From: Tachypleus tridentatus
Taxonomy: Eukaryota > Arthropoda > Merostomata > Xiphosura > Limulidae
Length of the DNA: 64,000 nucleotides
Reading direction: 5' to 3'
Assembly: GCF_004210375.1 (NCBI RefSeq)
Contig: NC_134831.1
Location: forward strand, 47,278,035 to 47,342,034
A program made the translations under genes and the position numbers. This document shows, piece after piece, positions 35,936 through 48,060 of the stretch; within the stretch, counting starts at the first letter, position 1, and each line of letters opens with the position of its first letter. A model generated the notes under the pieces. That model made no database searches, was not told the DNA's origin, and worked only from the letters and a program-made list of their open reading frames with translations.

Positions 35936-37201
35936 AGCCATTGGAGATAACGAACGATATTTCATATATCATTTTTATAGCATACGTGGAATGTAAAGTT
36001 TGAAAGATTTGTAAACAAATTTTACTCCGCTGAAATTCAACTCTGTTTGCAAAATTAGTTGTTGTTTTTTTATGTTGTATTACTTGTAAAACGGATAGCG
36101 TTCCGGTAGAAATGAATAATTTTAGTGATGATGTGATATCTCGTGGCGTAATTCCTGTCTTTAGCTAGTAGGCCTAAAATAGTCTTGCCGTGTATATACA
36201 AGCATTTCTAGAATATTTGACAATAGGGGAGAGGTATCCACACAGTTAACAGTGACGAACCAATTCATGAACAAATATAACGGTAAGCTGTGTTGATAAA
36301 CTTGCAAGTAAAAAACATAATTTCGGGTGGGGATGCAGTTTCTTACATTTAATGACTTCCTTACATGACTGTTGTAAATTGTTCTTCGTAATGATGTTCA
36401 AAGTTCTGTGACACTGATACATCAAAAGTTGTACATTTTATCACTCAGGTGTGCATGCAATATGTTTACCATGCATTAGTAAAGCTGGTGCTAAGCAGGA
36501 TCACTAGATTCGTTTGTTTGTGGATAAACTACTGTTCTAATATATCTTTGATATTTTAATTTACATATTCGCTTGTTTAAAGGAACGTGCCATTAAACCA
36601 TTATGCAATAAAAGATAAATTTCGTTTAGTAAGTAGAAAATGAGAACAATATAAATCAGAAGTAGTCAGTTAAATGAAAAACCAAGGAATTAATGCAGTT
36701 CAATATTAGTAGCGAATGTTGGACCGTCTATTCAATTACTCAGTCAAATTTTCTGCTATAAAGTAAATTGAAATTACAATCGCATTACAGTTTCTTGGGA
36801 CATATTTTAAAATTTAAGCCTATAACTTGTGTCAAAGTGAGCGTTACCTGTAACAAACATTATGTAGTAAATAAATTAATTAATTGTTATAAGAACTAGA
36901 TTTATTTCTACTAAATCATGCAAAAGGAACAACCTATTCGTACAAAAATAGTGTCAAAAGTTAGATTATTTTGGTAAAAATAAAATAGAATTTAAACCAT
37001 ATTTGAAGATGACGACAACATGGACACTCATCATCACAAAAAAAAAATGTTAGAAATGCGGATAGAAGATCAATTATTACAGGATTGGAGTTTAAATAGA
37101 AGAATTAAATCTACTATTTATAACTAGTTGTAGTACCCATCTACTGGACAGGCGAAATAAAAACTCGTTTGTAACGAAGGAAAGGATTGCTTTGCTATGC
37201 T
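35936..37201. other. intergenic, nothing recognised
   Basis: AT-rich intergenic sequence with normal CpG frequency. The short open frames have no recognisable content. Confidence 0.5.
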
Positions 37202-37711
37202 TTGAATTTTGCAGAAAACTATATGACGGGTACCTGTTTGTTTTTTAATTTCGCCCAAAGCTACTCGAGGGCTATCTGTGCTAACCATCCCTAATTTAGC
37301 AGTGTAAGACTAGAGGGAAGGCAGCTAGTCATCACCGCCAACTCTTGGGCTAATCTTTTACCAACGAATAGTGGGTTTGACCGTCACATTATAACGCCCA
37401 TACGCCTGTAAGGGCGAGCATGTTTGACGCGACGGGGATGCGAACCCGCGACCCTCAGATTATGATTCCCACGCCTTAACGCGCTTGGCCATGCCGGACC
37501 GACGGGTACCTGTACTAATTGTCCCTTATATAGCAGTGAAAGGGCAGTTGGTTGTCACCACCCCGCCAACTCTTGAACTTTTTTTACTAACGAATAATGG
37601 GACTGGCCATAACCTTATAAAGCCCTTACGGCTGAAAGAGCGAGTATGTTTGATGTGACAGAGATTCGAACCCGCAACCCTCACGTCACGAGTCGAGAAC
37701 CTTAACCACCT
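37202..37711 (-). mobile_element. older SINE family A, split by a younger SINE
   Basis: The outer copy is in two parts: 37202-37237 (tail-proximal, 'ttgaattttgcagaaaact') and 37501-37711 (body and head: 'ccgccaactcttg', 'gattcgaacccgcaaccc'). Joined without the insert, they align with the family consensus on the minus strand. It is more diverged than the inserted copy. Confidence 0.88.
37238..37500 (-). mobile_element. younger SINE family A nested in an older copy
   Basis: Minus-strand SINE flanked by the perfect 13-bp repeat 'gacgggtacctgt' at 37225-37237 and 37501-37513. It retains many CpGs ('cgacggggatgcgaacccgc'). Inserted into the older SINE in the same orientation. Confidence 0.95.
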
Positions 37712-38179
37712 GAAAAGAAAGGAAATTATTATTATCTTAATACAATAAACGTTAAAAGTGCAATAAAAGCACATAAATGAACCAATACTGAAATGAAAAT
37801 CCTCTTGTTTTAAAAAAAAACTAACAGTAGTAGTTGTGTAGTTTATTACAGTGCTGAGAGATATACAACATTGGTAGTTTATCCAGAACTATATAAAAAT
37901 TTAAATAAGGTTTAACCCCTTCCACCCTCCATGACCTTCCTCATGTTATCTTGTATCACTGTGTCAAGTTTGGTGCTGATTGATCAAGAAATAGCAGTTA
38001 TTTATATAGATAAATATAAAGAAATGACAACGAATTTTTGGTTAAAATAGCAGAACAAATATTTACGAAATAGCAAAGTGTAAAACATTGTGATGAACGT
38101 AAACTTATATGAAACAGTCAAAATCACAGTTTCCATAGTGACAAAGTCAAAATCAATGTTCTTCAGTTCTTGATTTTTA
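37712..38179. other. intergenic, nothing recognised
   Basis: No feature seen. Confidence 0.4.
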
Positions 38180-38469
38180 TATTTTATTTCATTTGGTGGC
38201 TTGGATCAATTGCACACATTTTGCCTTCTCTATTTAAACCAATCATGACACTCTCGAATAAAGTTCCAGAATTTAGATGGCCATTTCAACATCACTACCC
38301 TTTGGGCTATAACAACAAGGTACCATTGGAGACATATCAGATTCAATTTAAAATAATTTCCAGAGTGAACAGGCAGAACGGTGAAGAACAAGCTATTCAT
38401 GTTATAGCTTATTTAAGAAAACTGAGTTTAACAATATTAAATAATCTTCCACTTGAGTGCAGGGTGTAA
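38180..38469 (+). pseudogene. Gypsy/Ty3-type gag capsid fragment
   Basis: The open frame ends in VPLETYQIQFKIISRVNRQN, then GEEQAIHVIAYLRKLSLTIL and NNLPLEC. This fits the capsid pattern W/L-E-x-Y-x-x-QF, then EE-x-A, then L-x-x-LR-x-x-AL-x-x-L-x-x-LP of Ty3-type gag proteins. The start of the frame is unrelated sequence. No protease, RT or LTR was recognised nearby, so it is an isolated relic. Assignment is by pattern only. Confidence 0.55.
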
Positions 38470-39070
38470 AGGGAGAAATACATTAGTTGAATTTGCAGGA
38501 TGATTTGAAAAGGCTTTACTAATTATATTACTTGGATGTTTCACATAAAATGAAGGATTTTTTGACACACGGCGAATTTATAGATACCACAACAGACGAA
38601 GTTGTAAAATTACGATAAAGCAAAGTAACCTTGCATTCTTAAAGGAATCTCTCCATTTGTGAGATAAGTTGAATTCTTGAAAGTTGAAGAAAAACAAATA
38701 AAGAAACAATTTAAAAATTATGGGATTATCAACTTTTCATAATAATAGACTACAAGTGAAAATATCAAGTTGACAACATAATAGAGGAAATAATCCACAA
38801 GACATGTAATAAGAAACTATAAACAAGTTCTTTTATAAAATAAAAACACCTCCCTAAAGATGCAAGAAAAAAGAATATGTTATAAAAATGGGTAGTGTTG
38901 TCATTACAATTGAGTTTGTGAGCAAGCAAAAGTTATTTACACACCAAGAAGATATTATCTTAAAAGGAAGTCTTCCATGCCAACAAAATCAAAGAAAGAA
39001 CGAAGAGATAATCAAACACAGGAATGAACCGGATATATATGGAAAAATTTAGCTGATTGTACTCCACCTA
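38470..39070. other. intergenic, nothing recognised
   Basis: A-rich sequence, possibly more of the retroelement relic, but nothing diagnostic. Confidence 0.35.
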
Positions 39071-39074
39071 CCGC

Positions 39075-39290
39075 AGATGATGGCCTTGTGACTAGGATGT
39101 TCGACTCGTAATATGCAACAAGTAGGTTTGAATCCCCTTCACCAAAAGTGCTCGCCCTTTTAGTTGTGGGATGTTATAATGGTGAGTAATGTTAACTAGC
39201 TGTCTTCCTTCCTATCACGACTAAAGTATGGACGATTAGCACATATAACACTTGAATAGCTTTGCACAGAATTCAAAACAAAATCAAAAT
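39075..39290 (+). mobile_element. SINE family A, strongly diverged
   Basis: 'gatgatggccttgtgactag', a B box near 39125 ('aggtttgaatcc'), 'gtgctcgccctttt' and 'tagctttgcacagaattca' follow in the family order, with deletions in the body. Confidence 0.75.
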
Positions 39291-39439
39291 TACCCTTTCA
39301 AATAAGATAAGTTTATTATTTCAAGAAACCAGTTCAGTAGGTAATGGGTTATTCATGAAATTCTTGCAGTATGCTGATCAACAATGGTCCTGTAATTGCA
39401 AAATGATTTATACAATAAATGTCGCATCACGTCGATAAC

Positions 39440-39870
39440 TTATTATCATTTAATTAAATCACCCTTAAAAGGACTCTTAAGATTAATTCATGAAATTGTT
39501 TATAATTATTTCACTAAACCATTTATAATTGTCATAAAAAAGGATGCTTAAGACTAATTCATTAGTTAATTAATTCGTCCTAAAAAGAATGTTTAATACT
39601 AATTAATTAAAGTATTTATAATAAATTCATTGATCCATTTATAATTAAACCATCAAAAACAGGACATTTAACGCTAATTCATTAAATTATATATAATTAA
39701 CTAATTAAATCAATTCGTCCTAAAAGGAACATTTAACACTAATTCATTGTTTAATTAAATCTTCATAAGAAACGATGCTTGATGCTAATTCATCAATTAA
39801 CTAAATTTCCTTACAATTTATATGTCTTAAGAGGATAATATCTTAAAACTTACTCCTTTAATTATCAATC
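39440..39870 (+). repeat. degenerate tandem repeat, about 60-70 bp unit, 6-7 copies
   Basis: Units share the theme 'cctaaaaggaacatttaaca' then 'ctaattcatt' and 'taattaa'. Clear unit cores lie near 39467, 39538, 39588, 39655, 39718 and 39765. Confidence 0.75.
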
Positions 39871-39995
39871 TAGTGTTTAAAGATTTTCAGTGACATGAAT
39901 ATAATAAATTGTCAGAAACGTTATTTAACGTAACATGTTTGTAAGAGATTACAAGTCATGGAGAAAATCATATGCCTAGAATGAACAAATATATT

Positions 39996-40254
39996 TTGTT
40001 TGCTTTTAAATTTCGCGCAAAGCAACACGAAAGTTATCTGCGCTAGCCGTCCCTAATTTAGCAGTGTAAGAAGGCAGCTAGTCATCCCTACCCACTGCAA
40101 CTCTTGGGCTACGTTTTTACCAACTAATAGTGGGATTGACTGCACATTATAACGCCCCCACGACTGAAAGGGCAGGCTTGTTTGGTGCGAGGGGGATTCG
40201 AACCCGCGACCCTCGGAAACGAGTCAAGAACCTTAACCGTCTGGCCATGCCGGG
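39996..40254 (-). mobile_element. SINE family A
   Basis: Minus-strand copy: tail at 39996-40005, body with 'tagccgtccctaatttagca', head with 'ggattcgaacccgcgacc', ending 'ggccatgccgggg'. CpG-rich. A short deletion removes the 'actagagg' block. Confidence 0.92.
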
Positions 40255-41005
40255 GTGGTATAATTTGCACTATTACATAGCTAGTCCAAGCTAGACCATG
40301 TGATTAATACTCACTTTACACAAGTTATCAAAGTTTGTTATATTTTAGAAATGATAAAACATTTGAATACTAAATCAGTCGCGCACATCACTTACAGTTT
40401 AAAACTAAACTTCAATATACAAATCAAGATTCATGTGACTATTGGTTGGTGTTTTTGGCACATGCGATGGCGTAAGTAAAACAAATTATCAGACACTTAT
40501 AAACAGGAAACATGCAAAAAACAAGTATGTCAATCATACGAACAAACAGCCTATAAATATTATTTCAGTACTTTTAATGTTTTTCATGATAAAAATAATA
40601 CGTTTTCTTTCACGTTGTATAAATCCAATATGTTTACCACCCAAATGAGCTGTTGCGTTCATTATAAGTTTCGATATAGAACTCGTATATTTATCGTTTA
40701 AATATAACGCGCAAAGTTCTTGAAGCTGTAATCATTTAAGTGTGTAAGGAAATATCTGCAGCGTCCGTCATACAATTTAGACAATTGACATAGAAAGTAT
40801 GGAATTTATGACTCTTTCAATATTTCACAAATTATACATATTTGAATGAGACCTCGACTTCGCACCCTTATTTGATTTTCTACGACTGGTAACAAGTTTT
40901 TCATTTGCCTTTGGACTTTGTCAGATAAATTGGATATCCCCAGTGCTTTTGTGTGCTACCACAACAATTTCCGTTATTAGTTTAAAGTTAGGAGTGGAAA
41001 AAACG
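40255..41005. other. intergenic, nothing recognised
   Basis: No gene or repeat seen. Confidence 0.45.
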
Positions 41006-41281
41006 GGCCCGGCATGGTCTAGCGCGTTAAGGCGTGCGACTCGTAATCTGAGGGTCGCGGGTTCGCATTCCCATCGCGCCAAACATGCTCGCCCTTTCAG
41101 CCGTGGGGGCGTTATAATGTTACGGTCAATCCCACTATTCGTTGGTAAAAGAGTAGCCCAAGAGTTGGCGGTGGGTGGTGATGACTAGCTGCCTTCCCTC
41201 TAGTCTTACACTGCTAAATTAGGGACGGCTAGCACAGATAGCCCTCGGGTAGCTTTGTGCGAAATTCCAAAAACAAACAAA
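41006..41281 (+). mobile_element. SINE family A, best-preserved copy
   Basis: Head 41006-41083 with A-box-like 'tggtctagcgcg' and B box 'gggttcgcattcc'. The full body and tail ('gaaattcc' then (AAAC)n) are present, with nearly all family CpGs. The imperfect flank 'gtggaaaa'/'ctggaaaa' may be the target duplication. Confidence 0.95.
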
Positions 41282-41465
41282 CAAACAAGACTGGAAAACT
41301 TGCAATGGAATTTCTAAATAAATCAAAAAAGCTTAAGTTATATTAAACTCATTATTGTTATATAGTGTTGATTTTAATCACTTATTTTAAACCAATTTAA
41401 TTAATATAATAATAGTTTTGAAGCTATTTTATTTAATACATTATACATATTATAATATATTTTTT
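41282..41465. other. intergenic AT-rich spacer
   Basis: Nothing recognised. Confidence 0.4.
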
Positions 41466-41477
41466 CAACCTGAACCT

Positions 41478-41593
41478 GCCCCCCGCTAGTACAGCGGTAT
41501 GTCTCCGGATTTACAACGCTAAAATCAGGGGTTCGATTCCCCTCGGTGGGCTGAGCAGATAGCCATTTGTGGCTTTGCTATACGAAAAACACA
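41478..41593 (+). mobile_element. SINE family B (short, tRNA-like head)
   Basis: 116 bp, flanked by the perfect 12-bp repeat 'caacctgaacct' at 41466-41477 and 41594-41605. The head, 'gcccccc' to 'cggtgggc', folds as a tRNA-like form with B box 'ggttcgattcc' and a possible UAC anticodon ('atttacaac'), which suggests tRNA-Val ancestry. The end, 'gagcagatagcc' then 'ggctttgcta', is followed by an AC-type tail. Confidence 0.92.
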
Positions 41594-42003
41594 CAACCTG
41601 AACCTAAAACGTTGTACACTTTATGAGGAGCAACAACAACAACTTAAATAGATACACAAGGTATACTCGTTTAGGGTTTAGTTATGAAACTTCTTAAAAC
41701 TATTGCTTTTAAAATAATTAATTTTAAACATTCTTGTTATAAAAGTTAAATAATCATTAAATAAGCACTTTTGATCATGAAAATTGCTAGATACCATATT
41801 TTGCCAAACTAAAGTAGCTATATTTGACAAGCTTTTGAAGGACTCTCGAAAATCTTGCATCATACAGCACGTGATACCAAAATAGGTAGGAACCATTCGA
41901 GGGAATGGTCCAGTTTCGAAAAGTTATCATACATAATTATTGTACATAACGACAGGTTCTTGTGACATGACACCTAAACATTCACTGCCTGAGTGCATGG
42001 ATC

Positions 42004-42022
42004 ATATATATATATATATATT
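42004..42022 (+). repeat. (AT)n microsatellite
   Basis: Short pure AT repeat in intergenic DNA. Confidence 0.85.
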
Positions 42023-42480
42023 AAATTTTTGAAACGATCTCTATTGTATATATTGTTACGTATTATTATTATTTACTTCCGATGAGTCTCCGATTTATTA
42101 TGTTACGTATTACTATCTCCTATAACCGGAAAATGTGAATTTGAATTCAGTAGTTAATTAAATGTTAATATGTACTAAATTCATGTTATTTGCTAACAAG
42201 ATTGATACATAGAATATCCTTTTTTGACACCAATATATATTAATATACAAACATAAAAATGATACAGTTTTCAACGACGGTTATTGCTAATAGTTGTTAC
42301 AAATGATGGTTTATATACAACAGCTAATACTGAGTTTCATATTCGGTCTAGAACCGAATATTTTATCGACGATCCAGGTGCTCGACGAGCAAATTAATTC
42401 GGATTTGATATTGTTGCACCTCACTTAAGCTAACGACACCTTTTTCTGCTAGCTCCACACAGGTTAGAAATTCATGTCTT

Positions 42481-42509
42481 GTTTGTTTGTTTTTTGAAAA
42501 TGCCGGGCT
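42481..42509 (-). mobile_element. 29-bp internally deleted mini-SINE with target duplication
   Basis: The insert joins the A-rich tail of SINE family A (minus strand, 'gtttgtttgttttttgaa') directly to the first bases of its head ('aatgccgggct'), losing about 240 bp. The perfect 12-bp repeat 'aattcatgtctt' flanks it at 42469-42480 and 42510-42521, which shows that it was a real retrotransposition site. Confidence 0.9.
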
Positions 42510-42521
42510 AATTCATGTCTT

Positions 42522-45439
42522 ACCGAAGAAGATATTTAATGTTCTTGTCGAAACAATAACGTTCAAAGTAATTCATCAAAGCTGAACGGTTTATAAAGTC
42601 TGAAATATATAATGCTCCTGGGCAAATTATGTAGTTTTCATAATTATAATTATACCTTCCTAGGTTTAATGCACACTGGTTGCAGCTGTCTAATAATATT
42701 TTCTTTTTTGCGCGTTATTTTTATACAAATCATGCGAGTCTCTAGAAGTTTCGCCAAAGTTCGCTTGCCAACAACGTTCTAACACGTGTTCAGAAGCAAA
42801 TATTGTTGCTTCTCACTTTCAAAAATTCGCTACAAGTTTCGAGAACAGGCAGGAGTTGCGCAACACGCACTCAAGAATATACGTCACATGCAAAAAGAAA
42901 ACTATATAGAAACAAGCGCATTCATCGAAACTAGTGTACAACGGGAAATCTGCAAATACGTTACAGTATGTACAGGTTGAAATAAAAACGCCTAGCACTT
43001 GTCGATTTATTTATAAGTGCATAGCATAATAAAAGGTAATAATTAAATCACTTAACAACCTAAATAATACATATTATATTAAACAGTTTTGTACTTTCAA
43101 TAAATAGTTGTATTTAGTAACCTATATCTATTGTTGTATTTTAATCATTTTCGCATATTCAAGATGAACATCGTGTTTTTTGCATTTGAATAATTATGTA
43201 TAAATAGCTTAATTAATGTTATAATACAAATTCGGACATTTTTGTTGTAACTTAAAATTATGGCAAATTATTGCTTGCTCCCCAAAAGCATCTGGGCCTG
43301 TACACCTAACGACTGAAATATTGATAGGTGAAATTATCAGTAGTAAATGAAATTTCTAAACAGATCATGATAAATATATGCAGGTGATGTAACCAACCAC
43401 CTTGTATCTGATTAAATTAGGAATATTCTGCGGTCACACCGAATGAAATATTTCAAAATGCAATCAGTTTTGCTAAATATTTTTAATATTGTTTCATTAC
43501 AAAATCATAATGCAGTATTAAAACATGTTAATGTCGGCTGTGCATGTACTGAGGGGTGGGGGTAGTGGTGGAAAGTAATATCACTAAGGAAAACTTTTAA
43601 TTTGCCAAAGAACTTGTACATAACTTAAAAATGGAAGAAAGTCCTTAAGAAAAGATGGCGAAAGCATGATGAAGGCAAAGAATTGAAGATGAGGTTAGCG
43701 TTGACTAACCTCACCTGAGCATTTTAGACCCAGTTTCTTCCTACTAAAACCAGACTCTACATGACAACCAGAAAGTACGCGAGAAATGAGACTGAATAAT
43801 AGATTTTGAATTGCGTGTCCCTGTTTTTCAACAGGGGGCAGCATGGGCACGAGTAGAAACTTAGAGAAACATGGGATCAAGAATTCTTCAAGTTCCTTAG
43901 ATATATTCTATGTGTGAAGATGAGCGTTGGTATACATTAAGCCCGTGAACGTGTTTGCTTTATCATGTTGATTATATTTCACTTTAAAATACCACTTGAC
44001 TTACAATTAAAGATGCAATTTATTTCGAAATAATACATTGGTTTTGACAAATGGAATTTTCCTGACATGATATTGGAACCTCAACTTCTGTAAGAAAGAT
44101 CAAATGCAAGGTTAATCTATTTTTATTTCTAACTAGCCAGCATATTTCACCATTATGGACCACCATAAACTGTATTTTTATGGTATGTAGGTATATCTTT
44201 CATTCTATAATTTTTATTTTACGTCTAAGTGTGTGCAATTTTTGTAGAACGTGCAGTTAAATAGTCGTTAGTTTTGTTCTAACTCTCTTTATACCTTGAC
44301 TTTCTACAGAGATAACATCCGTTATGCTTTAGGAGATAATATACATATATATATTGTGAAAGTTTAAGTAATTCAGTGACTTATATCTCACTAAGACTGA
44401 TTTCCGCTTGAATGTGACCAATAAAAAAAACCAAAAGAAAACGCACAAACTGTGTACTGTGAAACACGACGATCTGAGCTATAGAACTACATATTTTGTG
44501 CAATCACAATATCTGGTCTCAGTTTCAAGCACTATCATTTACGAAAAATGTGTTAACGAGTCTATTTAATTTACAGGAAAAAAATGGATTTCAAAGATAA
44601 CAAGACGATGAAAATCAAATCTACGTTAGGAAACAAATATAACTTTATAAACTTGCCACGAGATATGGGAGAAAAAAGGTTTACGCTCGTTTTTTTTTTT
44701 TTGTGGTTTCGCCTACAATGCATTGAGACTATTTACTCCAGTTTTGTGTATTTTCATACTGAATATATTCAGTCACGATTTGGATTCCACGTTCTTTTTG
44801 AATGTCAACAGCTGGTGTTTTCCAATAGTAGACCAGATAACATATTGAGATTTGTATGAAAATGATCAGAAATATGAGTATATTAGTTGCTATGGATAAA
44901 TCCAGAATTACCAATGAAAAATAAAATCAAACGTGTGATTTTTCCAGATAAAAACAAATTTCCTGGCAAACATGAAATAGCCAAACCCACAAATAACAGC
45001 GGAAATAAGGGAAGTATTCTATAATAATAGATAACTTAACATAGTTTATTTAAATCTATTGGAACAAGCCTGGAAAATTTTGAATAAATTTAAGAAATCT
45101 TTATTATAGCAAATAAATGGAAAACATATTACGTGGACCTATGCAGATAAAATGACAGTTATTTATACTAGGCTGTATTTAGTTCTACAGCATACACTCC
45201 AGCAGGATTATCTATGGAGCTAAAACACATTGTTCTCAAAATTAGGAGTTAAACTGGGATTAAATGGTCTGGAACAGTATTCTGCCTTTGAGAATTCCTT
45301 CTCTTTTGATTGGAATGTCAAAGTCGGTAACAAAAGCGAGTTCTACCTCTTTGATAATTTGGAAACCTTGGCGATCCCCACTCTTAAGTACTACCATACT
45401 TACTCATTAATCTTATGACAAGTGTAACTGTAATTACCA
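42522..45439. other. intergenic, no gene recognised
   Basis: Nearly 3 kb with ordinary CpG frequency and scattered short open frames (for example 44584-44859) that I cannot connect to any family. No repeats were recognised except a short (AT)n near 44344. Confidence 0.45.
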
Positions 45440-45985
45440 TATTTTTCGGTGTATTAGACGCACATTTTTTACAAAAGAGGGGTAACAGAACCCCCCTCCG
45501 TCTATACACGAAGGTCAAAAAGTTTATACCTCCCTAGGCTACCGTACCTTGTACACCAAGGGCTAGAAACTAGCGCGATCAACCTCTACACTTCGCTGGG
45601 CTTTTCTTTCTCTCATAGGCTAAAGAAAATGGGTTATTATGGGAAACGACTGTAGAACAGTGTTCCGTTAAGGGGGCCTTTCTTTAACTTAAATTAGACA
45701 TGTACTAACAATACTAGAGTCATATCCATAAATTACACAATAAAAACATATAAGTTTGGAAAGTTATAGTAACTGTGAGCACAAAACTCTATACAAGCAG
45801 CTAACGCGAGTTCAAAATATGAGGACAGTGTACACACCAATAAGGCTGCCGGGCGAGGCTCACTGGCATCACCCGTCAGTCAACACAGAACGAGATAGGA
45901 AGCGCGCGCTCTAGTATACATCTGTGGCTTCAGGTCAGAGCGAACGTAAACAAGCTTACGCCGCCTCCTCTCATATATTCTCTTT

Positions 45986-46262
45986 GGCCCGGGATGGCCA
46001 AGCGTGTTAAGGCGTGCGAATCGTAATTTGAGGGTCGCGGGTTCGCATCCCCATCGCGCCAAACATGCTCGCCCTTTCAGCCGTGGAGACGTTATAATAT
46101 GACGGTCAATCCCACTATTCGTTTATAAAAGAGTAGCCCAAGAGTTAGTGGTGGGTGGTGATGACTAGCTGCCTTCCCTCTAGTCTTACACTGCTAAATT
46201 AGGGACGGCTAACACAGATAGCCCTCGAGTAGCTTTGTGCGAAATTCGAAAAAAAACAAACA
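45986..46262 (+). mobile_element. SINE family A inserted in the pogo element
   Basis: Full-length SINE with CpG-rich head and body and an A-rich tail. A 13-bp duplication flanks it: 'atatattctcttt' at 45973-45985 and 'atatatcctcttt' at 46263-46275, one mismatch. It therefore inserted after the transposon was in place. Confidence 0.95.
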
Positions 46263-46559
46263 ATATATCCTCTTTGGGTGATGCCATCTCTTGGCTAATG
46301 GTGGAATAATAAGGCATTTAGAATACAAAGGGCAAACCATAGCGACCAGAAGGTGAGCGCGCTGATTAGTGGAAATTCGGGTGAGAGGCGCATTACAGCC
46401 GCTCATTGGCCTGGGGATTCATCCTTTGTGTTGTAAAAAGCTGGGGACATACTGAAACTTACGTGACAAAAAAAATCATTGTGTTAGGGAATATAAAAAA
46501 TATCAGCTAATAGGGCAGCTAAAAGAGTTTTGGGGCCACCACCAACTGAAAAAATGATT

Positions 46560-47690
46560 CGTACTTGTCGTTAGTAAGAAGATTAGTTACAGACAGCTTG
46601 GAGCATTAAATGCAAATTCAGAGGCAAGGAAGTGGAATGACCAGATCTTGAAGAAGAATTGTGCTCTTAGTTAACAGAACAGAGAAATCAACGCACTGTA
46701 CTTTATACAAAAATCATAATTTTCAAAGGAAAACTGATAGCTCAGGAAAGAAATTATGAAGATTTTACTATTCATACCTCTTGGTGTTACAGATTTATGA
46801 AACGTAAAAACTTAGTAATGCGAACAAGAATCAAAATAGCACAGAGGATGCCAGAAAAGTTTCAGAATAAAATTTTAGAATTCCATACATATATAATCAA
46901 CACAAAAAAATAAACAATTTTTGAGCTGTTTCAAATGGCTTACACGGATGAGGTACCACTAAATTTTGATGTTCTAAAACCACTGACATGAAAGGCACTA
47001 ATAGTATAACTATAGAAACAAGTGGGCATGAGAAAACCCATTACACAGTAGTATTATCATGCTGTGCCGATGGCTCAAAACTTCCATCAATGGTGATATT
47101 TAAGAGAAAGACCTTGCCAAAAGAAAAGTTGCCAAGTGGTGTTCTTGTCCATCCCAAAGGATGGATGGATAAAGATGGGATGAAATTGTGGGCTAAACGT
47201 CCAGGTGGATTAGTGAAAGCCCCAGCCTTGCTTGTATGGGTTTATTTAAAACGCACAAGACTGATGCAGTTAAGAAAAAAATTGCCCAAATGAAGATACA
47301 ACTGGCTGTTACACTTGGTGGGCTAACAAGACAATTACAACCACTGGATATATTTATCAATAAGTCCTTCAAGTATTTCATGCGTGAGGAGTGGAACAAA
47401 TGGATGCAGATGGTTGACCACGAAGTGACTCCTACCGGAAGAAGGAAGAGACCAAGGATTCCAATTGTGTGTGAGTGGGTGAAAAGCTCATGGGACAAAG
47501 TTAAAACTGAAATTGTAATAAAGGCGTTTAAGAAATGGCGCATAAGCAATTAATTCCCTTGATGGTAACGAAGATGATATCCTGTTTGAGGAAAGTTGCG
47601 ACTCAGGTGAGAGTGAACCTTCAGAACTTGGTTTCAATCACAGTGAATGCAGTAATGCACAAGATTTTTAAGGTTTTGATAATGAATAAA
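46560..47690 (+). pseudogene. pogo/Tigger-type transposase, inactivated
   Basis: Pieces of a DDE_1 transposase in shifting frames. The N-terminal DNA-binding part is LGALNANSEARKWNDQI (near 46603). A CENP-B-type helix-turn-helix includes WCYRFMKRKNLVMRTRIKIA near 46784-46845. The catalytic core starts with YTDEVPLNFDV near 46939, which has the first Asp. SGHEKTHYTVVLSCCADGSK at 47024-47085 follows. The second catalytic block, LDQFRxH in relatives, is replaced by WVYLK near 47235, so that Asp is gone. The C-terminal part, GGLTRQLQPLD, then REEWNKWM and KWRISN, ends with TAA at 47551-47553. Stops and frameshifts occur throughout. Relatives include domesticated jerky/Tigger-like proteins, but this copy is dead. 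Confidence 0.88.
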
Positions 47691-47849
47691 TAATGTTTTT
47701 GCATTGAATATATGGAACAACCTTGTTTTATTTCTTTTTTAATACTGCTTTAAAGACTTTGAAGGGGTTTATGGCGAGTAAGCAGTTTTTTTTTTGTTTC
47801 TTTAATGTTTAAAAGAACCAAACCTTTTTTCCTTCTCCAAAGTGTGGAA

Positions 47850-48060
47850 ACTGTAGTAAAGGTATTTAAAAATGTGATGTGAGCAATTGCCTTAATGGCA
47901 CCAAAGATGATATTGTTTGAGGACAAGTGAGAGTGAACTTTTAGAACTTGTTTTCAGTGGTGCAAAAGAAGATTTTGAAAGTTTTCATAATACATTAACA
48001 ATGGTTGGATGTAAATGTACGAAACAACCATATTTTATTTTATTATGGACACTACATTTG
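47850..48060 (+). repeat. partial tandem duplication within the pogo element
   Basis: Repeats 47516-47750 in diverged form. 'gtagtaaaggtatttaaaaa' corresponds to 'gtaataaaggcgtttaagaa', 'gatgatattgtttgagga' to 'gatgatatcctgtttgagga', and 'gaaacaaccatattttattt' to 'ggaacaaccttgttttattt'. It covers the transposase C-terminus and 3' UTR. Confidence 0.85.

Noticed and set aside
38170..38469. Host gene encoding a 99-residue protein
   Set aside because: Its second half fits a Gypsy gag capsid; the first half is unrelated sequence, and there are no introns or partners.
41006..41083. Possible functional tRNA gene
   Set aside because: The A/B-box region is the head of a SINE present in many copies with the same downstream body; it is not an independent tRNA gene. 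The same holds for 9518, 33929, 41478 and 48555.
47193..47549. 118-codon minus-strand frame
   Set aside because: Antisense shadow of the pogo transposase coding strand.
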